This document shows, piece after piece, positions 24,001 to 32,811 of a DNA stretch of 64,000 nucleotides. A program made the translations under genes and the position numbers. The DNA is from Oryzias latipes (taxonomy: Eukaryota; Chordata; Actinopteri; Beloniformes; Adrianichthyidae): the NCBI RefSeq assembly GCF_002234675.1, contig NC_019869.2, positions 11,084,015-11,148,014 of the forward strand, given 5' to 3'. A model generated the notes under the pieces. It saw nothing but the letters and a program-made list of their open reading frames with translations, was not told where the DNA came from and made no database searches. Every line of letters begins with the position of its first letter. The stretch's first letter is position 1.

Positions 24001-25901
24001 AAAAAAAGAAAAAAAATTGAAAATTGATTTAAAAATAAAGGAAGGAAAAGAAAGAAAAGTGCAGATAGGACTTTTCAGTCATATACACGGCTAAACAGAA
24101 ATGTTTTAAGTCTAGATTTGAACATGAACACAGAAGAGGCCTGTCTTACGACTTCAGGGAGGCTGTTCCAGATTTTAGCTGCAGAATATTGAAACGCTGA
24201 TTCCCCTTGTTTAGTTCTGACTCTGGGAATCAACAGGAGGCCGGTCCCTGAGGTCCTCAGAGTACGAGATGTTTCATATGGCACTAACATGTCAGAGATG
24301 TACTTTGGTGCGCGGCCATGGAGAGACTTGTACACAAGCAGAGCTGCTTTGAAGTCTATTCTTTGAGGTACAGGGAGCCAGTGCAGAGACCTGAGCACAG
24401 GACTAATGTGATTATACTTCCTGGTTCTGGTCAGGTATATCACAACCAAACACTGCAATTCCCCTGCGTCAACCAGGATTTGCAAGTGAGAACCGCAACA
24501 GAAAAACCTGAGGGCAAGTTTGAGCTGTGAAATCAAAACCAGGGAAGCCGGAACAAATCCGATTTTGTTGGAAAGAAACTAAAAATCTTTTCCTTTGTGC
24601 GAATCAAAGTGCATAAACAATTATTCTCAGAGCCACTTGAGATTTTTCTTTTACAACTTTTAACTTTTGATTGACAGACGAAAAAGGAATTGCTTAAAGA
24701 ATTTGGTACATTTATACACTCCATACTGACCAAGACTGGGATGAACTAATCTACAATAAGCAAACAGCTTGATGAGAAGAGATCAACCATTGGATCAATT
24801 ATTAGAAAATCGCAGAAATTCAAGATATCTGACAATCTCCCACCATCTGGAGCTCCATTTACAACACAGAGAACTGGTCAATGGCCTGAAGACAGCTGGA
24901 CCACAGTAACAAAGGTTACTATTAGTAAGATGGCATTTCAAATCCTGCCGAAGCCAGCACATGTCCAGGTCCATCTAAAGCTCTCCTCTGGATGATCCAG
25001 TGGAGGATTGGGAGAGGGTCATGTGGTCACAGTAGAACTTTTTGGCATAAACTACACTCGCCGTGTCTGAAGGAGGAAGAATGCTGAGCTGCATCACAAG
25101 AAAACCAAACCCACTGTAAAGCATGGGGGTGAAAACATCATGGTTTGGGGCTGCTTTTCTACAGGCAGGACAAGAGGACTGATCCGTATGGCAGAAAGGA
25201 TGAATGGGGCCTTATGGTGAGATTCTAGACAAAAAAAACCTTCCATCAGTGAGGATGAAATGTGGTTGGATCAAGTCTTTGGACCTCAATCCATAGATAA
25301 TCTGTGGAGGGAAGTGAGAGCCCCAAAACATTGCAGCTGCACAGAGGATCTGCATGGAATAATAGGCCAAAATAGCAGCTACAGTGTGTGAAAACCTACT
25401 GTCATAGACAACTGGGTTACATTACAAGGTATTGAGGTGGACTTTAGTTATTCAGCAAATGCATATTTTCTGCACCCTAATACAAATACATTCTTTAAAA
25501 TTGGAAAATGTGATTTCCTGAACTGTATTTTTTTTTTTACATTCTTCCTCCCACTATTTAAGTGTATCTATAATAAACATTAAAGCTTGAAAGAGAAAGC
25601 TGAGCATTAAGGGTTTTACAGTGTTCACTGTCAACTAAAAAAAAGCATTGAAGAAATTAATTTCTTTCTTTGTGCAGACGACTTTGAATCAAAGTTCCAG
25701 TTCCACCCTGTGGAAGACTTACCACCACCTGATGAATTCAAGCCTTTTCCTCGCATCTACCCAAGCAAAGAAAACAGAGGTACGATATCTATTTTTCCAT
25801 TTTTCCCCCAAATGCTGCAGTTTTCATGTTTTCATTTTTCCTTAATGCTTCCTCTTATAGTCAACCCCAAACCACCTGGGATACGAACACACCTCAGATG
25901 A
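12079..25901 (+). CDS. wipf3: WAS/WASL-interacting protein family member 3 (WIPF3, CR16)
   Basis: Seven coding exons join in phase to 430 residues (human 483): 12079-12168, 13416-13551, 13833-13964, 14061-14720, 15760-15891, 25678-25779 and 25861-25901. Exon 1 is a polyproline start (MPMPPPPP). Exon 2 holds the WH2 actin-binding motif, [17 protein letters not shown], followed by NDRSAPIVD. Exon 3 has the family block [18 protein letters not shown]. Exon 4 is a long proline-rich stretch for profilin/SH3 binding. Exon 5 has [14 protein letters not shown], as in human WIPF3. Exon 6 carries the WASP-binding segment [20 protein letters not shown]...RIYPSK. The protein would bind actin and stabilise N-WASP in the cytoplasm. 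The exon 3 donor (GTTTGT) and exon 4 acceptor (TAAAG) are weak and were chosen by phase. The acceptor at 12061 implies an upstream 5'UTR exon. Intron 5 (9.8 kb) holds a transposon nest with a retrovirus. Confidence 0.9.
13104..13240 (+). repeat. 20-bp minisatellite in wipf3 intron 1
   Basis: About six tandem copies of a T-rich 20-mer of the form CTTG-T7-ATTGTGTTT. Later copies carry small insertions. Overlapping open frames here are low-complexity Phe/Val/Leu artefacts. Confidence 0.9.
14990..15740. other. AT-rich part of wipf3 intron 4
   Basis: Very AT-rich, with many A and T runs between 15340 and 15700. I recognise no exon, repeat family or RNA gene. Confidence 0.6.
16580..17027 (-). repeat. 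ERV 3' LTR
   Basis: 448 bp with TG...CA ends. It differs from the 5' LTR at about two positions (G/C near 16722 and C/T near 16790). An AATAAA poly(A) signal is present on the minus strand at 16738-16743. No clear TATA box was seen. Confidence 0.95.
17028..17043 (-). promoter_or_regulatory. ERV polypurine tract
   Basis: On the minus strand the sequence AAAAAGGAGGGAGTA directly precedes the 3' LTR, the position and composition of a plus-strand priming purine tract. Confidence 0.85.
17162..18684 (-). pseudogene. env: ERV env (broken)
   Basis: The minus strand first encodes a signal-peptide-like start (18684), then a glycosylated surface subunit with a basic cleavage-like site (RHRR) near 17820. 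The transmembrane subunit has an immunosuppressive-domain-like [10 protein letters not shown] followed by the CX6CC motif CKMLNDTCC (about 17500-17600), and a hydrophobic anchor near 17270-17350. CX6CC subunits are typical of gamma-type envelopes. There are three visible breaks: a frame change near 18260-18300, an in-frame TAG at 17717-17719, and a frame change near 17370-17400. The gene cannot give a full protein as it stands. Confidence 0.9.
18886..19960 (-). pseudogene. pol: ERV integrase
   Basis: An open stretch of 250 residues (18886-19638) holds the catalytic core: Asp in IVDAF, Asp in SDNGTHF and Glu in VERTNG, in the order of the DDE triad. It is followed by a GPY/F-type C-terminal domain ([17 protein letters not shown]). 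Upstream, to about 19960, the HHCC zinc region is recognisable ([13 protein letters not shown]) but is interrupted by stops and frame changes. The 3' end comes close to the start of env, as expected for a simple retrovirus. Confidence 0.9.
19963..20591 (-). pseudogene. pol: ERV RNase H (RT and protease lost)
   Basis: The minus strand shows the RNase H residues in order: Asp in VDGSAKK, Glu in [10 protein letters not shown], Asp in YTDSQYAF, and the C-terminal Asp region [12 protein letters not shown], with a frame change near 20260. The domain starts almost directly after the gag zinc-knuckle region, with a TGA at 20592-20594 between them. The roughly 2 kb that normally encodes protease and reverse transcriptase is absent. 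This copy therefore could not have made its own RT in this form. Confidence 0.88.
20600..21760 (-). pseudogene. gag: ERV gag remains
   Basis: Two overlapping open stretches (21127-21459 and 20964-21164) carry a capsid-like region ([17 protein letters not shown]; later [20 protein letters not shown]). Upstream, a Pro-rich region contains a PPPY late-domain motif at 21647-21658. Near 20625-20661 the nucleocapsid zinc knuckle starts CWICGQRDH, but the final Cys is out of frame because of a short GA-run change. Several stops or frame changes break the gene. The matrix region upstream of 21760 is not recognisable. Confidence 0.8.
22427..22588 (-). repeat. Row of T-arm-like hairpins in ERV leader
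   Basis: In viral sense the leader has five units resembling the tRNA T-arm and B-box consensus GGTTCRANTCC, at 22427-22441, 22459-22475, 22504-22517, 22534-22550 and 22574-22588. Most have a 4-5 bp stem and a 7-base loop (TTCGAGT or TTCAAGT); that at 22534-22550 is a perfect 5-bp stem. The third is degenerate, with an 8-base loop. Spacing is 32-43 bases. The segment is partly a two-unit tandem of about 72 bases, since CAGAATTCTG and TTTTAGGC also recur. Function is unknown. Confidence 0.75.
22621..22675 (-). repeat. ERV leader stem (possible packaging region)
   Basis: GGTCTGACTGGT at 22621-22632 can pair with TCAGACC (22663-22669) or with ACCAGTC (22667-22673), giving two alternative 7-bp stems. 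The position between primer site and gag is where retroviral packaging structures lie; that role is inference only. Confidence 0.4.
22789..22805 (-). promoter_or_regulatory. ERV primer binding site, tRNA-Tyr type
   Basis: On the minus strand, five bases after the 5' LTR, the sequence TGGTCCTTCGAGCCGGA is complementary to the 3' end of vertebrate tRNA-Tyr (CCGGCTCGAAGGA plus CCA): 17 of 18 bases match. No other tRNA that I can recall fits as well. Confidence 0.85.
22811..23258 (-). repeat. ERV 5' LTR
   Basis: 448 bp with the same TG...CA ends as the 3' LTR. It is followed on the plus strand by the target duplication ATATG at 23259-23263. Confidence 0.95.
23874..24470 (-). mobile_element. L2-clade LINE, 3' end fragment
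   Basis: On the minus strand it encodes the C-terminus of an L2-type reverse transcriptase: [44 protein letters not shown] and [10 protein letters not shown]. The 3' end is the typical TGTGCTATACAAATAAACTT followed by CTTGC-type short repeats at 23874-23890. The 5' part is missing. It lies inside the inverted-repeat element in wipf3 intron 5. Confidence 0.88.
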
Positions 25902-26809
25902 ATCATGGACTTAAAATGAACCAACTGTTTCTTTCCAACAGAAATTTTTGTGTTAGACTCACACAGCTTTACTGCCACAAGACTGTGTGCGTTTACCTTT
26001 CATACATTGGGCCTGAATGCCTCTTTGCAAGTGTGAAGACAGCGTCCCGCCTCATTCTGCCTTTCTGACCTCTAACCTTTTCCAGTGCGGAATTTGTCTG
26101 AGGAGGAGGAGGGCTTGTCAGCGTCATGAGCCACATATAGACTAAACGAGAAGACAAAATCAAAGTGTCTGTGATTATTTCATGAACTGCAGAAAACCCA
26201 TACAATACTTTTTTAAACTATATTTTTTTGTGATGTGTTTTTGAAGCAACATTAAAACCAATTTGCAAACATGAAGTTTGGTACATATTCTTTAAAATCC
26301 ATCTATATTTCAGTTAAAATGCATTACATTTTTTTTTGGTTTAATTTTTGATACCTAAGATTTTCACAGAAAAATATTTAAGAGTTTTTGAAATGTTAGA
26401 CTCTGAAACAGTGTTGGCCAATGTGTAATTAACCTATGAAAATCCAACAGAAAATGCAGTTTGTATTCTAAAATATTTGTGAAATGCTATAGTGGTGCCT
26501 CCCTGTTTTTTGTTATTTTTTAGTCTTAGAATTTATCTGGATCATCAATGGAGTTTATTCTTTCAATAACATGGTGCAGTTGTTTTCTTATGGTCATGTG
26601 CTGCACCCTGCTGGTTAAATTTTAGTATAACAACTGCATAAATCCAAGTGTTAATAAAAAAAAGTTTTTTTTTTTTTTACAGTCCACAACCATCAACACT
26701 CAATCTGATAGGTGTATTATTGTCACATTATGTGAAGAAAGACATTTGTTCTGGCTATGAGAAATATGCATTTTTGTAAAAAGAAAATACAGCTGTGATA
26801 TGTAAATGT

Positions 26810-26815
26810 AATAAA
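26810..26815 (+). terminator. wipf3: wipf3 poly(A) signal candidate
   Basis: AATAAA about 900 bases after the wipf3 stop. It lies about 260 bases from the stop codon of the convergent fkbp14. The DNA between is AT-rich and shows no other feature. Confidence 0.5.
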
Positions 26816-27077
26816 ATGAATTGTACATTGTTTTTTTTGTTTTTTTATAAAAGAAACACATTAAACAAAGCTTTTAACATTTTTAGTAGCAAGTTTTTTT
26901 AACAAAAGATTTAACAGGTTGCACTGGCATTAATAATGCATGGACATCCGCAGATAATACAAATGATGTACTAATATTTCAATCACATTCATTTAAGTGT
27001 GACTCTGGAGTATTAGTAGAGACCAAAAACAAATCTTGAAAAACGTAACTGTACAGCCAGCGTCACACACTCATTCT

Positions 27078-28938
27078 TTACAGTTCATCATGTTTGTATG
27101 TGAATTCTCTGGAGGATATAAAGCCATCCTTGTTCTTATCCTCTCTGATGAAAATGTCATTGGCCATCTCTTCATGAAGAGTATCATTGGGAGGGTGGCC
27201 ATGACGCTCAAACTCCTTCTTCAGATATTCTTTAACCTGGAAGACATGAAAGGTGAGGTACTTTCATGTACAGTAGACACATTCAAAAAGGATAGAAATC
27301 TACTATACAATAACTGTTAACCTCTGTTTTATTCAAATACAACAGGATAACAAGAAATCCCAGCATGTTATAATGGATACCTATAGTTTTACTGGAAAAA
27401 CGATCAGTTGTTCTCGACCTAGTTTACATGGACTTCACCTCATGTTTGGAGAGTCTCCAGTCATCGTTCAGGTCCATCTCTTGGAAGGACTCGTGCGATC
27501 TTGGTCCATTTCTGATTTCAACCAGTTCTATTTTGAAAGTCAGCGTAGTCTTTGGAGGAATTTTACCTGATGGCAGACAATGCAAGTCAACAAGTCAAAC
27601 ATTCAAATAAAACCAAGCTGCCAGAGATCCGTGGGAGTGTTACATGTACATTTTCAACAATGTTTTGCCCCAAATAAGAGCAGCTATCTTTGTTCTGGCT
27701 AACACAACCTACTTGGAACAGAAATTGAAAGATTTTTAGAGATGGTGGTGCTTACCAGAGTAGAGAACAACAAAGCTCCCATGCTCCAAGCAGACTAAAG
27801 TCACTTTTCATTCAGTGTAGAACTCCCATGATGCCATTCGAAACAAAACAAACACTTTTGACATGCTTCACGTCCATTTAATGCCTCACGTGTTGAGTTT
27901 GGTTTGGGGAGAAGGAGCATTTTCAAGTAGTTGATGTGACCGATAAGTCCATCCTCATGCAGTAGAGCAAAGTCTGTAGAAAAGAGAAATGAGTACCTTT
28001 CCCTTCCTCCCCATAGGCCAGAGATGGTGGGATTACCAGCTTCCTCTGCTCTCCAGCGCACATGTCCCTCAGGCCCAGATCCCAGCCTTTTATTCCTTCT
28101 TTGATGCCCAGCGTGAACCACACTGGCTGTTTGTCACCAATAGTTCGACTGGTGGGAAACACAAACAAATTGATGCAAAAATAGAATGTTTGTTATGCTG
28201 ATTAAACACTAAAGGGGGCACAGGGATCACTCAAGTAATTTTTCATAGCCTGTGTAGATTTTGGAGAATTATTTTAACATGACCAGCACTCGAGGCCTAG
28301 ATCATGGACTGTATGGTCTATACAGGCACTGGCAAGGGGGTGCAATGCCCCCTACAAATGTGGTGAACCACAAAAGTCCACAATTTACTAAAGAAATAAA
28401 AATGACAGAAAAGACCCCAAAAAAAGTAAAATAAAAGAAAATTTTAGAAGTATCCTACAAACAACTATTTCAGCATAGTGTGAAAAATATTAAAATTCAA
28501 AATATTATATTTGCTTGATTTCAAACGTACCTCTCTAACCTTGTCTTTGTGATTCATTCTGGATGATGTTTAAAAAGGTTTGTTGGGGTTTCTGGACTCG
28601 CGCTTAGACTTGTGTCACGTGACACCAACCAACAGACGCTTTTTTTTTTTTTTTTTTTTTTTGGAGCAACAGCACCAACACCATTAGCGAAAGGAAAACA
28701 TTTAATAACCATTACTCAGAGTGTTAGTCTACAAAATCCGTTACCTGGAGAGCAACAACGTCCCGTTCTCAAAGTATGCTTCATGGTGCAGAAGGAGAAG
28801 GTCTCCGTTTTTGGACTTCCGGTGACAGATGAAAGGTTTGTGCAGAACTTCCATTTTCATCTCCGCTTCGGGCGCTCCCGCCCCGCTGACGGACACCAAC
28901 AGCCAGCTGCACCACCAGCTCAACACGGACAGCAACAT
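27078..28938 (-). CDS. fkbp14: Peptidyl-prolyl isomerase FKBP14 (FKBP22), ER-resident
   Basis: Four coding exons join in phase to 210 residues (human 211): 28745-28938, 27997-28148, 27439-27566 and 27078-27236. The protein starts with a signal peptide (MLLSVLSWWCSWLLVSVSG). The FKBP domain includes VLHKPFICHRKSKNGD, QPVWFTLG, GWDLGLRDMCAGEQRKLVIP and a YGEEGKGKIPP segment. EF-hand regions follow (MDLNDDWRLSKHE; EDKNKDGFISSREF), and the protein ends with the ER retrieval signal HDEL. FKBP14 catalyses prolyl cis-trans isomerisation in the ER lumen and binds collagens (III, VI, X in mammals). Intron 1 contains a run of 23 T at 28640-28662. The gene is convergent with wipf3. In human SCRN1 lies between these two genes; here it does not. 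Confidence 0.96.
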
Positions 28939-28999
28939 GTATGAAAACGCGGCTCCTTAATACCCAAAAGTCCGAAAGTAAACCGATAGAATCAAGCAC

Positions 29000-29080
29000 A
29001 GTTAGGCATCTACGTGGCAGAGACGCCCCGCCCCCTTTCTGCGTGTTGCTGCAGGTCGCTTTATTTTAATTGGTTACATC
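29000..29080 (-). promoter_or_regulatory. fkbp14: Candidate fkbp14 promoter
   Basis: Upstream of the start codon on the minus strand there is a GC box (plus strand GCCCCGCCCCC near 29027-29037), a CCAAT box (plus ATTGG near 29070) and a CCACG (plus CGTGG at 29013-29017). The last two are the parts of an ER stress element, but their spacing is about 50 bases rather than 9, so this is not a proper ERSE. Confidence 0.35.
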
Positions 29081-29582
29081 ATTCCTTAGCTCCACCCACA
29101 AACACTCACGTTTGATTTAGGTTGCGTCCCTTTTAAAGTCCCACTCTGGTCATCTTTCATTTTCAAATTGCTCCCAGTGGTCTTTTAATTATGATTATTC
29201 CATGTAGGACCTAAATAGAAAAACATCTGTGTCAGTTTCTAGGACATAGTCTCAGCAGAGAAGCAGGAGTTCGTTAAAAATTCACTTGTGAGAGGTGACT
29301 AAGCCTTCTCAGTCTTCGGTACAAAAATCTGGAATGAATTGCCCCTGTACCTCAGACAGAAAGACTCACTCTGTATTTTTAAATCTGCTCTTAAAACATA
29401 TTTTTTCACTTTGGCTTTTAATTGAGTTGGAATCCGGACCTATTTTATGTGTTTTATGCTTGTACATGAAACATCTCATGGATGCACTGGGACGCATCCT
29501 CAGTGATGTATCCTGAGGTCATCGGGTGTTTCGGGTCTCACAACATCATACACCCTCACCCAGGCGACCCAGCCGGGGTTGA

Positions 29583-30092
29583 TCAGACCCCGACTTGCGT
29601 CCCAGCAGCAGACCACGGATCAGCCCTCTTCATCCACAGCCACCTCGTGGCCTTCTCTGCGGCTTCGCACACAGATTGAATGGCCCTCTTTTTGGCCGCC
29701 CCTGTGATGCCTAAACGGCAGAGGACTTTACAAAGGGAACGTCCCGCAAAGCCTCTACAGCCAACTTCTACAGGCTCATAGAATGTTTTCCAGCCTCTTT
29801 CCCTGCACCCCTCAACCAGTTCCTGGTACTTAGCGCGTTTCCTCTCGTTTGCTTCCTCCATACGCTCTTCCCAGGGCACCGTGAGTTCCAGCATGATCAG
29901 ATGTTTTGAAGTCTCCGAGATTAATAACATATCTGGGCGGAGATTTGTTCTCACAATGTGCTGAGGGAACCTTAGCTGTTTTTCTAGGTCAACCTGCAGC
30001 TGCCAGTCCAAGGCTCTGTGGAGAAGGCTTGTCGGTAATTGTTTTCGCACATGAGGTTTTTCCCCAGCTTTGATGAAGGGTACTGCCTTCTT
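29583..30092 (-). pseudogene. REL LINE endonuclease part (out of frame)
   Basis: Continues the element's protein in a different frame. It contains the PD-(D/E)xK-like region RTNLRPDMLLISETSKHLI and LELTVPWEER, the restriction-like endonuclease of the R2/NeSL/HERO group, which nicks the target DNA. The shift from the main frame happens near 30088-30096, in an A/G-rich run, and needs only one base. Otherwise the frame is open to its stop near 29583. Confidence 0.82.
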
Positions 30093-32811
30093 TGGAGCGC
30101 GCTGGTTTTTGCTGGCTTTTTATGGCTGAGGCTAAACTCTCAGCAAGTGCTTTAAGCACCTGGTCATGGCGCCAGCGGTAGCGACCATCAGCCAGAGCCC
30201 TTGGGCAGCTGCTAAGGAGATGTTCTAATGAGCCCCTCCCAGAGCAAAGGAGGCAGGATGGCATTTCACTCTTTCCCCAGACATGGAGGTTTGCTGGGCT
30301 TGGCAGGACATCATAGACAGCTTGTACCAGGAAACGGACCCGATGGAAGTCTGCCTGCAAGATGTCTGCCCAGCTAATCCTGCGCTGCAGTGTACTCTCC
30401 CACCTAGTCCATGCTCCCTGCTGCCGAAGACCCGTCAACCTGCTCGCTCGCTCTTCCTCCACACCTGCTCTGACCTCTTCTTGGAGTAGACGGTGTCTTT
30501 CCTTGCCATGGGCCTGGCTGACCACAGTCTTTGGGAGGTAGCCCAAGCCCGCTCTGCCTGTTGCCACGGTGCCCACCAGTGCCTTTTGTCTCAGACGTGA
30601 CTCTGCCTCCTCCACTGCTTTTCCAGCCTTCCATTTTCTTCCTGTCCTCACTTCAATGCCCGCTGCTGACACCTTGCCATCTCTGGAGTCTCTATAATGT
30701 AGGACTTCCCTGGTGCGTACCACCATAAATTCTTCTGTGAGGCCACTGAAGGGCAATTGCAGGACATTACTTGTCCCATACAACGCCGAGCTGGTAAGAC
30801 ACCGTGGAAGGCCCAGCCACCTCCGAAGAAAGCCACTGATCTTCTTTTCTAGGGACTCTACTGTTGTCATTGGGACTGCATAGACCAGCAAGGGCCACAA
30901 GACTCTAGGCAGGATGGAATGCTGATAGATCCAAGCTTTAAATCTACCCGGCAGACCAGACTTGTCTACCTTAGTGAGCCATACTCCAAGTTCTTTGTTG
31001 GACTTCTGGATGGCAGCAGCATCTTTTAGGCTTGAGTCGAAAAACTTCCCCAAACTCTTAACTGGTTGTTCAGTGATGGTCGGGATGGCCGTCCCTGAGA
31101 TGGAAAACCGGAACTTGTCAACCACTTTCCCCCTCTTCAGCACCATGGACCTTGACTTTGAAGGCTTAAAACTCATCCTTGCCCAGGTGATGAGTTTCTC
31201 CAGACCTTTTAAGATCCACCTGCTCCCTGGGACCGATGACGTTGTGATGGTAAGGTCATCCATATAGGCTCTTATGGGGGGCTGTCGTACACCTGACTTG
31301 GTTAGGGGCCCTCTGCATTCCACCTCAGCTGCCTTAACCACCATGTTCATGGCAAGAGCGAAAAGGATAACAGAGATGGTACAGCCTGTGATTATTCCTT
31401 TCCCAATTCGATGCCAGTCAGATTTTCCTGAACCAGAAGTGACCCGCATCCTGAAGTTATTGTAATAATCCACGATCAGGTCCTTGATCTTACTGGGAAC
31501 ATGATGGAGGTGTAAGGCGAGCTCAACCAGCTTGTGTGGAATTGATCCATAGGCATTGGCCAGGTCCAACCACAAAACAGCTAGGTCACCTTTGTTCTCA
31601 TGTGCTTCTCTGATGAGTTGTGTAACTACACCAGTATGCTCCAAGCAGCCGGGTGCTCCAGGAATCCCCCCCTTCTGCACCGAAGGGTCGATGTAGTCAT
31701 TTTTGAGGAGGAACTCTGTCAGTCTGCGTGAAACGATGCTGAAAAACACCTTCCCTTCAACACTCAGCAACGAAATGGTTCGAAACTGGTTGATGTTTTT
31801 CGAGTTCTCCTCTTTGGGGATCCACACTCCCTCAGCCCACCTCCACTGGTCAGGAACTCTTCCTCTCCGCCAAATCACCCTTAGGATCTTCCACAGGTGT
31901 CTGAGAAGTTGTGGACAGCGTTTATATGCTACGTAAGGTACACCACTGGGGCCTGGGGTAGATGCCGAGCGAGCTGCCTTGATGATCTCCTCAACCTCCT
32001 TCAGGCTTGGCTCCTTCAGATTGAACTCAATTGTAGGTGGGGCTGGCTTAATTAGAGCTTTGTTGGGCTCCAGTTCTTGCTCTCTCAGGGGATCACTCAA
32101 TGTGTCCTGGAGGAATTGGTTCACTTCCTCTGTTGAGCACTCAAGCTGACCACTGCGCTTGTCCCCAAGCAGTTTCTTTGTGAAGCCGAAGGGATTGGCG
32201 ATGAAGGCTGCACGCTTCCTGGCTCTCTCTCTACCCCGTCTCCGGTGCCACTCAGCTCTGCGTAGGCTCGTCAGCTGCTTTCGCAGGATGTTTTTCAGCT
32301 CTGATAATGATTGTTTTTCCTCCTCAGTAGCTTTCTTGTGGTGTTTCTTGAGGGTGCGCAGCTCCTGACGCAGGTGATGTATCTTAGTAGCCCTGCGGTT
32401 CCTGGTGTAGGGGGTATGCTTGGTCTGTCCTTTCTCTATGTGGCCAAATCTCTCTGAAGCATAGCTAACTATGATGGTAGTCATCGTTTGGAGTCGGCTC
32501 TCAGCATCTCCTTTGGCTGCGGCTTGGATGATGTTGGACACATCCTCATCAAACTGGCGCCACTCACTCAGTTTTTTGGCTGGGGGCCACTTAATCCGCT
32601 GCTGCAGAACTACTCTGCTGGGGTTGGGAGGCTTTGGTACGTGGAGGGACTGGGCTCTGTGGGTTGCCTCCTGGCCGGGCTCCTCCTGCGTCTCACCAGG
32701 TTCAAGACCTGTGCGTTGCACCTCACTTTCCCGCTCCAAGCATTTCATTCTGGCCTGATGGATTTTTAGGCCTCGATGATTCTTGCACAGCTTTCCGCAA
32801 ATACATATCAC
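29989..32811 (-). CDS. REL LINE reverse transcriptase (940-codon open frame)
   Basis: From the N-terminus: a Cys/His finger (CICGKLCKNHRGLKIHQARM then KC), a basic region, and reverse transcriptase from about residue 270. Catalytic motifs are intact: LWLDLANAYGSIPH and AYMDDLTI (YMDD). After the RT, a thumb region and a CCHC-type motif (CLLCSGRGSLEHLLSSC) precede the endonuclease. The open frame continues upstream of the GTG at 32809-32811, so the real protein probably starts further 5'. It ends in a read-through tail after a frame break near 30090. The enzyme would copy the element's RNA at a nick in the target DNA. Confidence 0.85.
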   Translation of the reverse strand: MICICGKLCKNHRGLKIHQARMKCLERESEVQRTGLEPGETQEEPGQEATHRAQSLHVPKPPNPSRVVLQQRIKWPPAKKLSEWRQFDEDVSNIIQAAAKGDAESRLQTMTTIIVSYASERFGHIEKGQTKHTPYTRNRRATKIHHLRQELRTLKKHHKKATEEEKQSLSELKNILRKQLTSLRRAEWHRRRGRERARKRAAFIANPFGFTKKLLGDKRSGQLECSTEEVNQFLQDTLSDPLREQELEPNKALIKPAPPTIEFNLKEPSLKEVEEIIKAARSASTPGPSGVPYVAYKRCPQLLRHLWKILRVIWRRGRVPDQWRWAEGVWIPKEENSKNINQFRTISLLSVEGKVFFSIVSRRLTEFLLKNDYIDPSVQKGGIPGAPGCLEHTGVVTQLIREAHENKGDLAVLWLDLANAYGSIPHKLVELALHLHHVPSKIKDLIVDYYNNFRMRVTSGSGKSDWHRIGKGIITGCTISVILFALAMNMVVKAAEVECRGPLTKSGVRQPPIRAYMDDLTITTSSVPGSRWILKGLEKLITWARMSFKPSKSRSMVLKRGKVVDKFRFSISGTAIPTITEQPVKSLGKFFDSSLKDAAAIQKSNKELGVWLTKVDKSGLPGRFKAWIYQHSILPRVLWPLLVYAVPMTTVESLEKKISGFLRRWLGLPRCLTSSALYGTSNVLQLPFSGLTEEFMVVRTREVLHYRDSRDGKVSAAGIEVRTGRKWKAGKAVEEAESRLRQKALVGTVATGRAGLGYLPKTVVSQAHGKERHRLLQEEVRAGVEEERASRLTGLRQQGAWTRWESTLQRRISWADILQADFHRVRFLVQAVYDVLPSPANLHVWGKSEMPSCLLCSGRGSLEHLLSSCPRALADGRYRWRHDQVLKALAESLASAIKSQQKPARSKEGSTLHQSWGKTSCAKTITDKPSPQSLGLAAAG

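Larger units (their letters stand above)
16562..24728. mobile_element. Long inverted-repeat DNA element inside the Tc1 relic
   Basis: The sequence from 23264 rightward (for example TTTAAGCAATTCTTTAGG, TCAATCAAAAG) reappears in inverse orientation ending at about 24728. The arms are similar over about 100 bases or more, with many mismatches. The first bases of the left arm (about 16562-16579) are now on the other side of the retrovirus, which inserted in that arm. The body contains an L2 copy at 23874-24470 and a smaller inverted repeat (23622-23640 with 23819-23837, about 17 of 19 pairs). No transposase was seen. The superfamily is unknown. Confidence 0.65.
16328..25540 (+). mobile_element. 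Tc1-like transposon relic, split in two
   Basis: The left part (about 16328-16560) has the 5' region of a fish Tc1 element, including TTTAACAGTCAGACTGCAAC and AAGGCCAAAGAGCTGTC, which is where the transposase would start. The right part (about 24733-25540) continues the same gene: ATGAGAAGAGATCAACCATT, then GGTCAATGGCCTGAAGACAG, CATGTCCAGGTCCATCT and GCATGGGGGTGAAAACATCATGG (the VKHGGGNIMVWG region of the transposase), and a typical Tc1 3' end. About 8 kb of later insertions separate the halves. Deletions and stops make the transposase non-functional. Confidence 0.8.

Noticed and set aside
25922-27077. SCRN1 between wipf3 and fkbp14
   Set aside because: No secernin exon is seen; the interval is the two 3'UTRs and AT-rich sequence.
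29013-29073. ER stress response element at fkbp14
   Set aside because: CCAAT and CCACG are both present but about 50 bases apart, not 9.
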